From assembly GCA_902584805.1 (NCBI GenBank), contig CACIBE010000005.1:62001-126000 (forward strand): a DNA stretch of 64,000 nucleotides, written 5' to 3'. Shown here piece after piece: positions 40,873 to 50,995 of the stretch. The translations under genes and the position numbers were made by a program. Numbering within the stretch: position 1 is the stretch's first letter; the number at the start of each line of letters is the position of its first letter. Under the pieces are notes generated by a model, which worked only from the letters and a program-made list of their open reading frames with translations, was not told the DNA's origin and did not search any database. The stretch is from an uncultured Alphaproteobacteria bacterium. GTDB lineage: Bacteria; Pseudomonadota; Alphaproteobacteria; HIMB59; GCA-002718135.

Positions 40873-41298
40873 TTACCAAGAACCAGAATTTTCCATAGAC
40901 TTCCACGGTTCTTGTTCAGGTAAAGATTCCCCTTCTTGTAAAATCTCAATGGAAATTCCATCGGGAGAGCGAACAAAAGCCATATGTCCATCGCGAGGTG
41001 GTCTATTAATTGTGACGCCGTTGTTCATTAATTTTTCACATACTTCATAAATATTGTTAACACTGTAAGCTAAATGACCAAAATTTCTTCCACCAGAATA
41101 TTTTTCTGGATCCCAATTATAGGTTAATTCAAGAAGACCGGTTCTTTCATCACTATTTTCAGCTGCTAAAAATATTAAAGTGAAACGACCTTTTTCATTG
41201 TCAACACGTCGCACTTCTTTTAATCCAAGTTTGTTACAGTAAAAATCTAGAGAAGCATCAATGTTCTCAACCCTCACCATTGTGTGTAAATATTTCAT
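40873..41298 (-). CDS. VOC/glyoxalase I-like protein
   Basis: MKYLHTMVRVENIDASLDFYCNKLGLKEVRR ... FGHLAYSVNNI ... GHMAFVRSPDGISIEILQEG. Confidence 0.85.
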   Translation of the reverse strand: MKYLHTMVRVENIDASLDFYCNKLGLKEVRRVDNEKGRFTLIFLAAENSDERTGLLELTYNWDPEKYSGGRNFGHLAYSVNNIYEVCEKLMNNGVTINRPPRDGHMAFVRSPDGISIEILQEGESLPEQEPWKSMENSGSW

Positions 41299-41391
41299 AT
41301 AAACTAATAAATATTAACACAATTTTAAATTTATTTTCAATTGTTATTTTGTTTATTTCACGTAAGATAAAAAGCAAATAGGGAGGAATTA

Positions 41392-42924
41392 ATGAAAAAG
41401 AAAAAAGAATTAAAAATCTCTAGACGTACAGTTATGAAAGGAGCTCTTGCTGCAGGTGCAATGATGTCAGTAGGATCTATACCTTCAAAACTATTTGCTG
41501 GAGAATATAATATTCCTGATCCACTAAAACCATTACCAACAACTGGTGGTAATATGCGATGGATTGATAGTGGTGATATGAAAGGTGTCTTTTGGAAAAA
41601 ATTATTTCCAGAATATGCAGCTTCAAGAGGTATCACTATTGAATATGATGGATTGCCATGGAAAGAAATAAACAAAATTGTTCCAATCGCTATAAGAAAT
41701 GGAACTGTGCATGATGTATTCCAATTACCGTTAGGAATGGATCCAGGTGTTGCAGTAGCTGAAGGTTGGGTTCAACCATGGGATGACTACATTGAAAACA
41801 TCGATGAATGGTTAGCTGCATTTCCTAGTGGTGTATATTTACCTGGTGTCAACCAATTCAATGGAAAGACTTATGGAACATGTTTAACAGCAAATAAGAG
41901 AACGGGAACGTGTCTTCTCTATAGTGAAAAATATATGAGTGAGGCTGGTTATGATCCTCAAGCTGGTCGTATGACATATTCTGAAATCAGAGATGCTGCT
42001 AAAAAAATTACTAAAAATGGTAATGGTCAGTATTATGGTTGGATCATTGGTGGAAACCAAGTTAATCGATGGGAAGATGTTGTCCATACGTTTGGACAAG
42101 TAGGTGGAGCACATAGTGGAAGAGGTGGTTTTACAAATAGACACATTAACTTCCAAAATGGTAAATTCCAAATTGCATCTGATCAATATATGGAAGCAGT
42201 TGAATTACTTCTTCAATTAAAATCAGATGGAAGCGCTTTCCCAGGAGTTATGAGTATGAATGCTCCTCAAGCTAGAGCTTTGATGCCACAAGGTGCAGCA
42301 GGAATGATATTCCAGGGTCCTTGGTGTATTGGAGTTTGGGGAAGAGATGCTCCAGATTGGAAATATGGTATTGCAAGTGAACCAGTTCCAGATGGAAAAG
42401 AAGCACAACCACTTTACATTGCAGAAGGTGGATCAAATACTTTTTGGTTAAGTGCTAATAGTACAATGGGACCATTTGCTGGTGACCTGATTAGATTTAT
42501 GGGAACTGAGCAAGGTCAAATTTACTGGGCTCAAACTGTTGGTGCCGCAGATCCAGCTGTTAATCCAGATGCAGTTGCTAAAGCTGGTTTAACCGGACCA
42601 TCAGCACAAGCGTTAGCTATGTTTGCTGAAAACATACTTGTTGGACCTAATCCAATTGTAAGAAATAAAGATGTTGGTATTGTAGCTGCAAAGTCTAGAG
42701 TACCAGATCCTTCTTTGGCTCTAGTTATTCAAGGGTTGTATACTGGACAACTTAAAGGTGTGGAAGCACAGCTTAAAGATTGTAATCAAAGGTATGAAGA
42801 TGCTCTTGATAAAGCAGTTGAAGAGGCAAGAGCAGACGGTGCTAATGTAACTCGTGATGATTGGGTCTTCCCTAATTGGGATGTATACTCAAATTACGGT
42901 GCTGAAAAGTATCAAGAACTTTAA
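41392..42924 (+). CDS. ABC extracellular solute-binding protein family 1, Tat-type signal
   Basis: SRRTVMKGALAAGAMMS twin-Arg signal; GGAGG SD; followed by two CUT1 permeases. Confidence 0.88.
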   Translation: MKKKKELKISRRTVMKGALAAGAMMSVGSIPSKLFAGEYNIPDPLKPLPTTGGNMRWIDSGDMKGVFWKKLFPEYAASRGITIEYDGLPWKEINKIVPIAIRNGTVHDVFQLPLGMDPGVAVAEGWVQPWDDYIENIDEWLAAFPSGVYLPGVNQFNGKTYGTCLTANKRTGTCLLYSEKYMSEAGYDPQAGRMTYSEIRDAAKKITKNGNGQYYGWIIGGNQVNRWEDVVHTFGQVGGAHSGRGGFTNRHINFQNGKFQIASDQYMEAVELLLQLKSDGSAFPGVMSMNAPQARALMPQGAAGMIFQGPWCIGVWGRDAPDWKYGIASEPVPDGKEAQPLYIAEGGSNTFWLSANSTMGPFAGDLIRFMGTEQGQIYWAQTVGAADPAVNPDAVAKAGLTGPSAQALAMFAENILVGPNPIVRNKDVGIVAAKSRVPDPSLALVIQGLYTGQLKGVEAQLKDCNQRYEDALDKAVEEARADGANVTRDDWVFPNWDVYSNYGAEKYQEL

Positions 42925-42935
42925 ACAAAATATCT

Positions 42936-42966
42936 AAAGGCGAATTTTTTAAATTCGCCTTTTTTT
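42936..42966 (+). terminator. Hairpin/terminator after solute-binding protein gene
   Basis: AAAGGCGAATTT-TTT-AAATTCGCCTTT with T run. Confidence 0.88.
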
Positions 42967-42969
42967 ACT

Positions 42970-43884
42970 ATGCACAAAAAACCTCTATCTAAACAAATAT
43001 ATGATGCAAGATGGTGTTACTTATTTGTTTTACCATGCTCAATTCTTACAGGAATGTTTGTCATTTATCCTATTGGAATGTCTTGGTATTTTTCTTTATT
43101 AGATTGGAGTGGTTTTACAAAAGAAGCAAAATTCATTGGCCTTCAAAATTATTATGAAGCTGTCAACGATGAATTCTTTTGGGACGCATTCATTCGTTCT
43201 TTTATTTTTATGTTTGGAACAGTTCCAGTAAAAATAGTTTTAGGTTTCATTATTGCAGTATTTTTAAATAATCAGGTTTTAAAACTTGCCCCTTTCTTTC
43301 GTACTGTAATCTTTATGCCTGTAGTTACTGCAATTGCTATCATTGGTATTGTAATGACTTTTGTATTTAGCCCTTTTAATGGACCTGCTAATAAATTTTT
43401 AATGTCTACTAATTTAACTTCTGCTCCAATTGATTTTCTTGGAAATCCAGATACGGTGCTTCCAACTGTAATGGGAGTGTATGTATGGAAATGGCTAGGG
43501 ATAACCATGATGTATTGGCTTGCTGCTTTACAAACAGTCCCACAAGATGTTTACGATGCCGCAAAAATTGATGGTGCTGAAGGATATAGATTATGGATCC
43601 ATATTATTTTACCAATTGTACTACCTTTTGCTATTGTCATTATTCTTGTGGAGGCAGTTGGAGCGCTAAATGTTTTTCCTTTAATTGAAACTATGACTGC
43701 TGGAGGACCATTCTTTAGTAGTGAAGTTATGGAAATATATATTTTTAGAACAGCTTTTGTAACTGACTCTGGCACAATGCCTAGACTTGGATACGCTTGT
43801 GCTGCAGGTGTATTTTGGGGTGTTGCTGTTTTATTTATTACAGTGCTTCAGGGATTATGGATGAGGAGAACTCGAAGAATATGA
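42970..43884 (+). CDS. CUT1 ABC transporter permease (MalF/UgpA type)
   Basis: VYDAAKIDGAEGYRLWIHIILPIVLP EAA-loop motif. Confidence 0.9.
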   Translation: MHKKPLSKQIYDARWCYLFVLPCSILTGMFVIYPIGMSWYFSLLDWSGFTKEAKFIGLQNYYEAVNDEFFWDAFIRSFIFMFGTVPVKIVLGFIIAVFLNNQVLKLAPFFRTVIFMPVVTAIAIIGIVMTFVFSPFNGPANKFLMSTNLTSAPIDFLGNPDTVLPTVMGVYVWKWLGITMMYWLAALQTVPQDVYDAAKIDGAEGYRLWIHIILPIVLPFAIVIILVEAVGALNVFPLIETMTAGGPFFSSEVMEIYIFRTAFVTDSGTMPRLGYACAAGVFWGVAVLFITVLQGLWMRRTRRI

Positions 43885-44732
43885 GTAGATACTTAAATTT
43901 TATTGCTGAAAAAAACCAAGTTAAATATTTAATTATAACTATAGCTTTTATTATTTTCTCTTTCTTTTGGATCTATCCATTACTGTGGGTACTTTCAGCT
44001 TCTTTCAAAACGGATTTTGAAATTTGGGGAGGCTTAGGCTTAATTCCTGACCGGCTTGTTTGGGAAAATTTCGAAAGAGCATGGTTTGGTGCAAATATGG
44101 GTAGGTATTTTTTTAATACCCTTATTATTACAGTTGTTTCTGTAATTATAGTTGTCGTAACAACTGGTATGTTTGGTTACGTAATTGGAAGATATTCTTT
44201 TCCAGGAAAAAAAATACTTATTGGAATTTTAATTAGTACAATTTTTATTCCTCAAGGTTACACAATTATTCCTGTTTTTGATTTATTAAATAATTTAAAT
44301 ATTTCTAAAAACTTAATTGGACTAACACTCGCAACAGCAGGGCACACCCCTGTAATTTATATTTTATTGTTTGCAGGATATTTTTCGAGAGTTCCTGTAG
44401 AGCTTGAAGAAGCAGCTAAAATGGATGGAGCGGGTTTTGTTCGAACATTTATTTCAATTATGTTACCTTTAACCAAACCAGTAGTAGCCACTGTTTCTAT
44501 TTTACAAGTTTTACATGCATGGAATGATTTTTTATTACCAGTCGTCATCACATTAGGTAATCCTGATATACGAACACTATCCGTAGGTGTGTACGCTTTT
44601 AAAGGTGAATACTTTGTTGATTGGTCTGGTATGGCAGCTGCATCTGTTATAACTATTTTGCCTATAATTATTTTGTTTTTGTTTATGCAAAAATATTTCG
44701 TTGAAGGTGTTCAAGGAGCTGTAAAAGGTTAA
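43881..44732 (+). CDS. CUT1 ABC transporter permease (MalG/UgpE type)
   Basis: VELEEAAKMDGAGFVRTFISIMLPLTKP; start at 43881 overlapping upstream stop (ATGA). Confidence 0.9.
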   Translation: MSRYLNFIAEKNQVKYLIITIAFIIFSFFWIYPLLWVLSASFKTDFEIWGGLGLIPDRLVWENFERAWFGANMGRYFFNTLIITVVSVIIVVVTTGMFGYVIGRYSFPGKKILIGILISTIFIPQGYTIIPVFDLLNNLNISKNLIGLTLATAGHTPVIYILLFAGYFSRVPVELEEAAKMDGAGFVRTFISIMLPLTKPVVATVSILQVLHAWNDFLLPVVITLGNPDIRTLSVGVYAFKGEYFVDWSGMAAASVITILPIIILFLFMQKYFVEGVQGAVKG

Positions 44733-44734
44733 AT

Positions 44735-46276
44735 ATGAAAAGGCCAAATATTTTATTAATAACTTCTGATCAACAGCATCACGATACTATCGGAAAATTT
44801 AATTCAAAAATAAAAACACCGTATTTAGATAAGCTTTGTGATGAAGGAATGAATTTTACAAGAGCTTATTGTCCATCACCAGTTTGTACACCATCAAGAG
44901 CAAGTATTATTACTGGACAATATCCGTCTTCTCATGGAGCGTGGACAATTGGTGTTAAATTAGATGAAGAAGTAGAAACTATTGGAGAACTTTTATACAA
45001 AAATGGTTACTCTACTGGTTTAATTGGTAAAGCACATTTCCAGCCATTAACTTCAGTTCCAGGTCAGGAATCTATAGAAGGACAACCAACTTTAAGAGAT
45101 TTGGAATTTTGGAAAAATTTTAAAGGACCTTGGTATGGCTTTGAACATATTGAGTTAGCACGTAATCATGCTGATGAAAGTCATGTAGGTCAACATTATG
45201 CAATTTGGATGGAACAAAACGGTCTTAGTGATTGGAAAGAATATTTTCAACCAGTGCCTGGTGAAACTTCTAAATACGCTCCTCCTATTGCTCGCGAATA
45301 TGACTACTGGGCGAGACCGGATAGGGTTTGGAAGTTAGACGAAAAACATCACTATACAAACTGGACAGCTGAAAGATCAATTGAATTTTTAGATCAGCAA
45401 AAAGATGACAAGCCATTTTTTCTTTGGACAAGTTTTCAAGATCCACACCCACCATACGTATTAAGTGAACCATGGGCATCAATGTATAATCCAGAAGATA
45501 TGTCACCTGGAACTTTAAAAGAAGGTGAGCACGAATTAAATCCACCACATTTTGGAAAAACACAAACGACAAATCCTGATTTCGAAAATTGGCATTCACC
45601 ATTTAACGCTCATGGATGCATGAGTCATCTGTATCCTATGGAAGAATTAAAAAAAGATATGGCAATTTATTATGGCATGGTTAGTTTTATGGATAAGAAT
45701 ATTGGAAAAATAATTAATAAGTTAGATCAAATGGGTGAACTTGATAATACCATAATTATTTTTACTACTGATCATGGTCACTTTATAGGACAGCATGGTC
45801 TAATTGCTAAAGGACCTTTTCACTATGAAGACATGCTCCGTTTACCATTTATTGTTAGATGGCCAGATAAAGTACCTCAAAATTCATCATCTTCATCTTT
45901 ATTAAGTTTAGTTGATCTTGCGCCAACATTTTTAAAAGTCGCGGGCATTGATATACCAACTCAAATGCAAGGAGTGGATCAAACGGAAGTATTTTATGGT
46001 AATAAGGAAAGTATCCGATCACATATATTTGTTGAAAATAGACATAATCCAAGAATGCCTCATTTAAAAACTTACATAAATGATAATTATAAAATTTCTA
46101 TTTACAGAGAAGCTAATTACGGTGAACTTTTTGATTTAGAAAATGATCCAAACGAATATAATAATTTATGGGACAATACGAATGCACAAACATTAAAAAA
46201 AGATTTATTATTTAAGTTTGCGCAAGCCACATTAAAAGATGAAACATCTAAAATGAAAAGAGTTTCAGGTGCTTAA
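44735..46276 (+). CDS. Sulfatase (Cys-type, no signal peptide)
   Basis: MKRPNILLITSDQQHHD, VCTPSRASIITGQYP, IIFTTDHGHFIGQHG. Confidence 0.92.
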   Translation: MKRPNILLITSDQQHHDTIGKFNSKIKTPYLDKLCDEGMNFTRAYCPSPVCTPSRASIITGQYPSSHGAWTIGVKLDEEVETIGELLYKNGYSTGLIGKAHFQPLTSVPGQESIEGQPTLRDLEFWKNFKGPWYGFEHIELARNHADESHVGQHYAIWMEQNGLSDWKEYFQPVPGETSKYAPPIAREYDYWARPDRVWKLDEKHHYTNWTAERSIEFLDQQKDDKPFFLWTSFQDPHPPYVLSEPWASMYNPEDMSPGTLKEGEHELNPPHFGKTQTTNPDFENWHSPFNAHGCMSHLYPMEELKKDMAIYYGMVSFMDKNIGKIINKLDQMGELDNTIIIFTTDHGHFIGQHGLIAKGPFHYEDMLRLPFIVRWPDKVPQNSSSSSLLSLVDLAPTFLKVAGIDIPTQMQGVDQTEVFYGNKESIRSHIFVENRHNPRMPHLKTYINDNYKISIYREANYGELFDLENDPNEYNNLWDNTNAQTLKKDLLFKFAQATLKDETSKMKRVSGA

Positions 46277-46292
46277 TTAAGAAAGGATAAAG

Positions 46293-47792
46293 ATGAGAAT
46301 TTTATACGTAGACATAGACTCTTTAAGACCTGATCACTTAGGATGTTATGGTTATCATAGAAATACGTCTCCTACGATTGATTCAATAGCAAAAGAAGGA
46401 GTCAAGTTTACAAATTTTTATTCAACTGACACACCGTGCCTACCTAGTAGAACTGCTTTGTTTGGAGGTAATTTTGGTTTCAAAACTGGAGTTGTTAATC
46501 ATGGCGGTGAATTCTCTGATATTGCTCCTAGAAAAAATATTTGGAATAGAGAATTTAAAGGCGGCTTAAGAGGAGAATATGCTTTTACTTCTCTTGGAAA
46601 AGTTCTTCGAGATGCAGGATATTATACAGCAAGTATCAGTCCTTTCCCTGAAAGACATACAGCTTATCAAGTTTGGTTTGGTTTTACCGAAACGTATGAC
46701 ACTGGAAAAGGTGGTTTAGAAAATGCTGATGAAGTCTACCCTGTCATAAAAAAGTGGTTAGAAAATAATGGAGAAAAAGAAAATTGGTTTTTACATGTAA
46801 ATATGTGGGATCCTCATACTCCGTATGATACACCTGAAGACTTTGGAAATCCTTTTAAAGATGATCCTATTGAAAAATGGGTGACAGAAGAATTAATTAA
46901 AAAACAAAGGAATAGTTTTGGACCGCATAGCGCTAGAGAAGTCCCAGGATTTGATGAAGATCTTGGAGGAAAGTATACAATGGGAGTGGGTGAAATTAAA
47001 AATACTTCTGATGCTAAAGAACAAATTGATGCATATGACACTGGAATTAAATACGCAGATTTTTATTTAAATAATGTTTTTGAAGATTTAAAAAAAATGA
47101 ATCTTTGGGATGATACTGCAATAATTATTTCAGCAGACCACGGAGAAAATCAAGGTGAGTTAAATGTATGGGGAGATCACCAAACAGCTGATCATATAAC
47201 TAATAGAGTTCCATTAATAATTAGATGGCCGGGGATAACAGATACAAATAAAGGAAGTACTGTAGAAAATAAATTTTATAATTTAGATTTAACTTCAACT
47301 ATTTCTCAAATTACTTCATCTTCTCAACCTGACAGATGGGATGGTATTAATTTCACTGAAAATTTAACAAATAGTAAATCATCAAATGGAAGAGATTATT
47401 TAGTTATTAGTCATGGTGCTTGGAGTTGTCAAAGATCTGTAAGATGGGATAATTGGTTACTGATAAGAACGTACGATACTGGTTTGAAAGATTTTCCAAA
47501 ATATATGCTGTTTGATATTGAAAAAGATCCGCATGAGTTGAATAACTTAGCAAATCAGCATAAAGATCTCGTAGCTCATGGAATGTTTTTAATCGATGAG
47601 TGGATTGAAGAAAATATGTATGAGGCTGATAGAGGAGATCCACTTCAAGGTGTAATTAGAGAAGGTGGTCCTCATCATGCAAATATTTATTCAAAAGTCT
47701 GGAATACATATGTTGAGCGTCTTGAAAAAACAGATAGAAAAAAACACGCTGACAATCTTAGGAAATATAAAGGAAAACCTTTTAGTAAATAA
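46293..47792 (+). CDS. Sulfatase (Cys-type, no signal peptide)
   Basis: MRILYVDIDSLRPDHLGCYGYHRNTSPTID, TPCLPSRTALFGG, IISADHGENQGE. Confidence 0.9.
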   Translation: MRILYVDIDSLRPDHLGCYGYHRNTSPTIDSIAKEGVKFTNFYSTDTPCLPSRTALFGGNFGFKTGVVNHGGEFSDIAPRKNIWNREFKGGLRGEYAFTSLGKVLRDAGYYTASISPFPERHTAYQVWFGFTETYDTGKGGLENADEVYPVIKKWLENNGEKENWFLHVNMWDPHTPYDTPEDFGNPFKDDPIEKWVTEELIKKQRNSFGPHSAREVPGFDEDLGGKYTMGVGEIKNTSDAKEQIDAYDTGIKYADFYLNNVFEDLKKMNLWDDTAIIISADHGENQGELNVWGDHQTADHITNRVPLIIRWPGITDTNKGSTVENKFYNLDLTSTISQITSSSQPDRWDGINFTENLTNSKSSNGRDYLVISHGAWSCQRSVRWDNWLLIRTYDTGLKDFPKYMLFDIEKDPHELNNLANQHKDLVAHGMFLIDEWIEENMYEADRGDPLQGVIREGGPHHANIYSKVWNTYVERLEKTDRKKHADNLRKYKGKPFSK

Positions 47793-47804
47793 ATCTAAAT
47801 CATA

Positions 47805-49172
47805 ATGAATATTAAATCTAAACCAAATATTATTGTATTTTTTACTGATCAACAACGCTGGGATACTTCTGGTTTACATGGCAATCCATTATCCTTGATG
47901 GAGAACTTCGATCATTATGCAGTTGAAGGTACACATCTTTATAACTCATTTACATGCCAGCCAGTTTGTGGGCCTGCAAGAGCTTCATTACAATCAGGAA
48001 TGTATGCAACAAAAACTGGATGTTTTAAAAATAGAATACCTTTAAAAAAAAATATTAAAACTCTTGCAAAACATTTATCAAAAGAAGGATATGCTACTGG
48101 ATATATTGGAAAGTGGCACCTCGGCTCATCTGAACCGGTTAAAAAAGAGGATAGAGGTGGTTATGATTATTGGTTGGGATCAAATCTTTTAGAATTTACT
48201 TCCGATGCTTATGAAACATATGTTTATGATGGACAAAATAAAAAAGTATTTCTTCCAGGATATAGAGTTGATGCAATAACTGATGCAGCTATAAATTTTA
48301 TAAAACTAAATCAAAAAAAACCATTTTTTCTTTTCGTTTCTCTTATTGAGCCACATCACCAAAACAATACAGATGATTATCCACCACCTATTGGATACAG
48401 AGAAAAATATACAGGTAAGTGGTCTCCTCCAGATCTTTCATCTCTGGTTGGATCTTCTCCTCGACATTTAGGAGGTTATTATGGAATGGTGAAGAGAATA
48501 GATGAAGCTTATGGAAGAATGATTGATGTAATTAAAAGCTTAAAATTATTTGATGATAGTGCAATTATTTTTACATCAGATCATGGAAATAATTTTAAAA
48601 CACGAAATAGAGAATATAAACGTTCATGTCATGAAAGTTCAATACGAGTTCCTACTTCTTTAATTGGAAATGTTTTCCAACAAGGTGGACGTATAAAAGA
48701 ACTAACCAATATATTAGATATTCATGCAACAATCTTAGATTTGGCAAAAGTCAAAAATACCTCTCATTGTGATGGTAGATCAGTATTGCCCCTGGTAAAT
48801 AAAACATCAAAAAAATGGGAAAACGAAATTTTTGTTCAAATAAGTGAGAGTCAATTAGCTAGAAGTTTAAGAACTGAAAAATGGAAATATTGTATTGCTG
48901 ATCAAGACTCTAATGGGAGTGATAAACCTTCATCTAATCAATACACAGAGACAAATTTATACGATCTTGATGCTGATCCGTATGAATTAAATAACTTAAT
49001 TGGTATTAGTACTTATGATGAAATAGTAGCCTCCTTAAGAAAAAAGATTAAAAGTAAAATTAAAAAAGTTGAAAATATAACAACTAAAATTACAAAAGCT
49101 AAAAATGTAAATAATCCTGGTCAAATGGGATTAAATCCTGATTCTTTTCATAGATTAAAGAAAAAACTTTAA
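47805..49172 (+). CDS. Sulfatase (Cys-type, no signal peptide)
   Basis: KPNIIVFFTDQQRWDT, PVCGPARASLQSGMYAT, GYIGKWHLG, IIFTSDHGNNF. Confidence 0.92.
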   Translation: MNIKSKPNIIVFFTDQQRWDTSGLHGNPLSLMENFDHYAVEGTHLYNSFTCQPVCGPARASLQSGMYATKTGCFKNRIPLKKNIKTLAKHLSKEGYATGYIGKWHLGSSEPVKKEDRGGYDYWLGSNLLEFTSDAYETYVYDGQNKKVFLPGYRVDAITDAAINFIKLNQKKPFFLFVSLIEPHHQNNTDDYPPPIGYREKYTGKWSPPDLSSLVGSSPRHLGGYYGMVKRIDEAYGRMIDVIKSLKLFDDSAIIFTSDHGNNFKTRNREYKRSCHESSIRVPTSLIGNVFQQGGRIKELTNILDIHATILDLAKVKNTSHCDGRSVLPLVNKTSKKWENEIFVQISESQLARSLRTEKWKYCIADQDSNGSDKPSSNQYTETNLYDLDADPYELNNLIGISTYDEIVASLRKKIKSKIKKVENITTKITKAKNVNNPGQMGLNPDSFHRLKKKL

Positions 49173-49203
49173 TAATTATTTTTTTCGTATTAGTCTGGTA
49201 TTT

Positions 49204-50715
49204 ATGAAAACAGTTTTTCTTTTATTTGATTCATTAAATAAAAGAATGTTAAATTCTTATGGTGGTAAATATATTGAAACACCAAATTTTAACAGATTAG
49301 CAAAAAAATCAGTTCAATTTAATAATCATTATATTGGTAGTATGCCCTGTATGCCGGCAAGACGTGATATGCATTCAGGTCGATTAAGTTTTCTTCACCG
49401 TGCATGGGGTCCACTAGAACCATTTGATAATTCATTTCCAGAAATCTTAAGACTAAATAATACGTATACCCATCTTGTGACTGATCATTATCATTACTTT
49501 GAAGACGGTGGCGCAACCTATCATAATAGATTTAACTCATGGGATTTTATTAGAGGACAAGAGAGTGACCCGTGGAAAGCCATGGTTCAACCACCACTTG
49601 AAAAATTAAGAGAAAAATATCATCAATCACAATTAAATTTAACTGATAGGGAAACAGGATATTATCATTACGCAATCAATAGTGAATTTATTAAAGAAGA
49701 AAAAGATTTTCCTTCAGTTAAATGTTTTGAATCTGGTTTAGACTTTATAAATATTAATAAAGATGCTGATAATTGGTTTCTTCAACTAGAAACTTTTGAT
49801 CCTCATGAACCTTTTTTTGCGCCAGAGCGATTTAGAGAAAAACTAAAAACAAATTATACTGGCCCAAGATTAGATTGGCCTCAGTATGATAGAGTGAAAG
49901 AAACAGATGATGAGGTTGCAGAGTTAAAAGCCAATTACATTGCTTTAGTTGGTCTATGTGATTATTTACTTGGTACGGTTTTAGATTATTTTGATGAAAA
50001 TAATTTATGGAATGACACTGCATTGATTTTAACTACAGATCATGGTTTCATGCTCGGAGAACATGATTGGTGGGCTAAAAACAGAATGCCTTTGTATAAT
50101 GAAATTGCAAATATACCTTTTTATTTTTATCACCCGGAATACAAACAATATTCGGGCGAGCAAAGAAATGTTGTAACTCAAAATATTGATTTGATGCCAA
50201 CATTCATGACAATGCATGGTCACAATCTTCCTAAAGAGGTTAAAGGTAAATCTATATTAAACTTTCTAGATAAAGACAGTGAAAATGAGCATTTTGCTTT
50301 GTATGGATATTGGGGCGGGGGAATAAATATATCCGATGGAAATTATACATATTTTCATTTTCCAGAAAATTTTGATCAATACGATAGAAGTAGATTTCAA
50401 TATACATTGATGCCAACCAATATGAGGCAATTTTTCTCACACGAAGAGTTGCAAACTGCTACAATGCATGAACCATTTAACTTTACTAAAAATATTCCAG
50501 TAATGAAAGTTAATAGAATTCTTAGAAAATCGGATCCACATAAATCATTAGAAGATACTAAATGTGCTCTTTATAATTTGAAGGAAGATCCTGGCCAATT
50601 AAACCCTATTAATGATGAAGATTTGATAAACAAATATAAAAATCTTATGCTGAATGAAATTAAAAAATATGATCCTCCAAAGGAATTATTAAAAAATTAT
50701 TTTAAAGAAAACTAA
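49204..50715 (+). CDS. Sulfatase (Cys-type, no signal peptide)
   Basis: MKTVFLLFDSLNKRML, MPCMPARRDMHSGRL, LILTTDHGFMLGEHDWWAK. Confidence 0.88.
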   Translation: MKTVFLLFDSLNKRMLNSYGGKYIETPNFNRLAKKSVQFNNHYIGSMPCMPARRDMHSGRLSFLHRAWGPLEPFDNSFPEILRLNNTYTHLVTDHYHYFEDGGATYHNRFNSWDFIRGQESDPWKAMVQPPLEKLREKYHQSQLNLTDRETGYYHYAINSEFIKEEKDFPSVKCFESGLDFININKDADNWFLQLETFDPHEPFFAPERFREKLKTNYTGPRLDWPQYDRVKETDDEVAELKANYIALVGLCDYLLGTVLDYFDENNLWNDTALILTTDHGFMLGEHDWWAKNRMPLYNEIANIPFYFYHPEYKQYSGEQRNVVTQNIDLMPTFMTMHGHNLPKEVKGKSILNFLDKDSENEHFALYGYWGGGINISDGNYTYFHFPENFDQYDRSRFQYTLMPTNMRQFFSHEELQTATMHEPFNFTKNIPVMKVNRILRKSDPHKSLEDTKCALYNLKEDPGQLNPINDEDLINKYKNLMLNEIKKYDPPKELLKNYFKEN

Positions 50716-50994
50716 ATGACTAAAAGACAAAAAGTTTTAGTTCTTTATTTAAAGTTTCCAAGTCTAGAAGCAGAAGTTATTTCTTGGGCAACATTTGATG
50801 GGACAGGAAAAAAACTTCATATGACAGGGGATAGTGATGAACCACCTTATCCCACTGGTCTTGACGCTTTATTGGATGGATGGAGATTGTTTCAATCGAG
50901 TCAATCTATTCCAGAGCATCCTGGTCAAGAATTTAGAACTTCATATTTAAAGCATGAGTTTTTTTTTGAAAAAATAGAAGAAGGAGATTTTTAA
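50716..50994 (+). CDS. 92-aa protein of unknown function inside sulfatase/PhyH operon
   Basis: Starts at the base after the upstream sulfatase stop and is followed after 1 nt by the PhyH gene; coherent ORF without recognisable domain. Confidence 0.7.
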   Translation: MTKRQKVLVLYLKFPSLEAEVISWATFDGTGKKLHMTGDSDEPPYPTGLDALLDGWRLFQSSQSIPEHPGQEFRTSYLKHEFFFEKIEEGDF

Positions 50995-50995
50995 A

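Noticed and set aside
43797-43880. Track start of the second CUT1 permease at 43797
   Set aside because: The upstream 84 nt overlap the previous permease; ATG at 43881 gives the natural ATGA-type coupling
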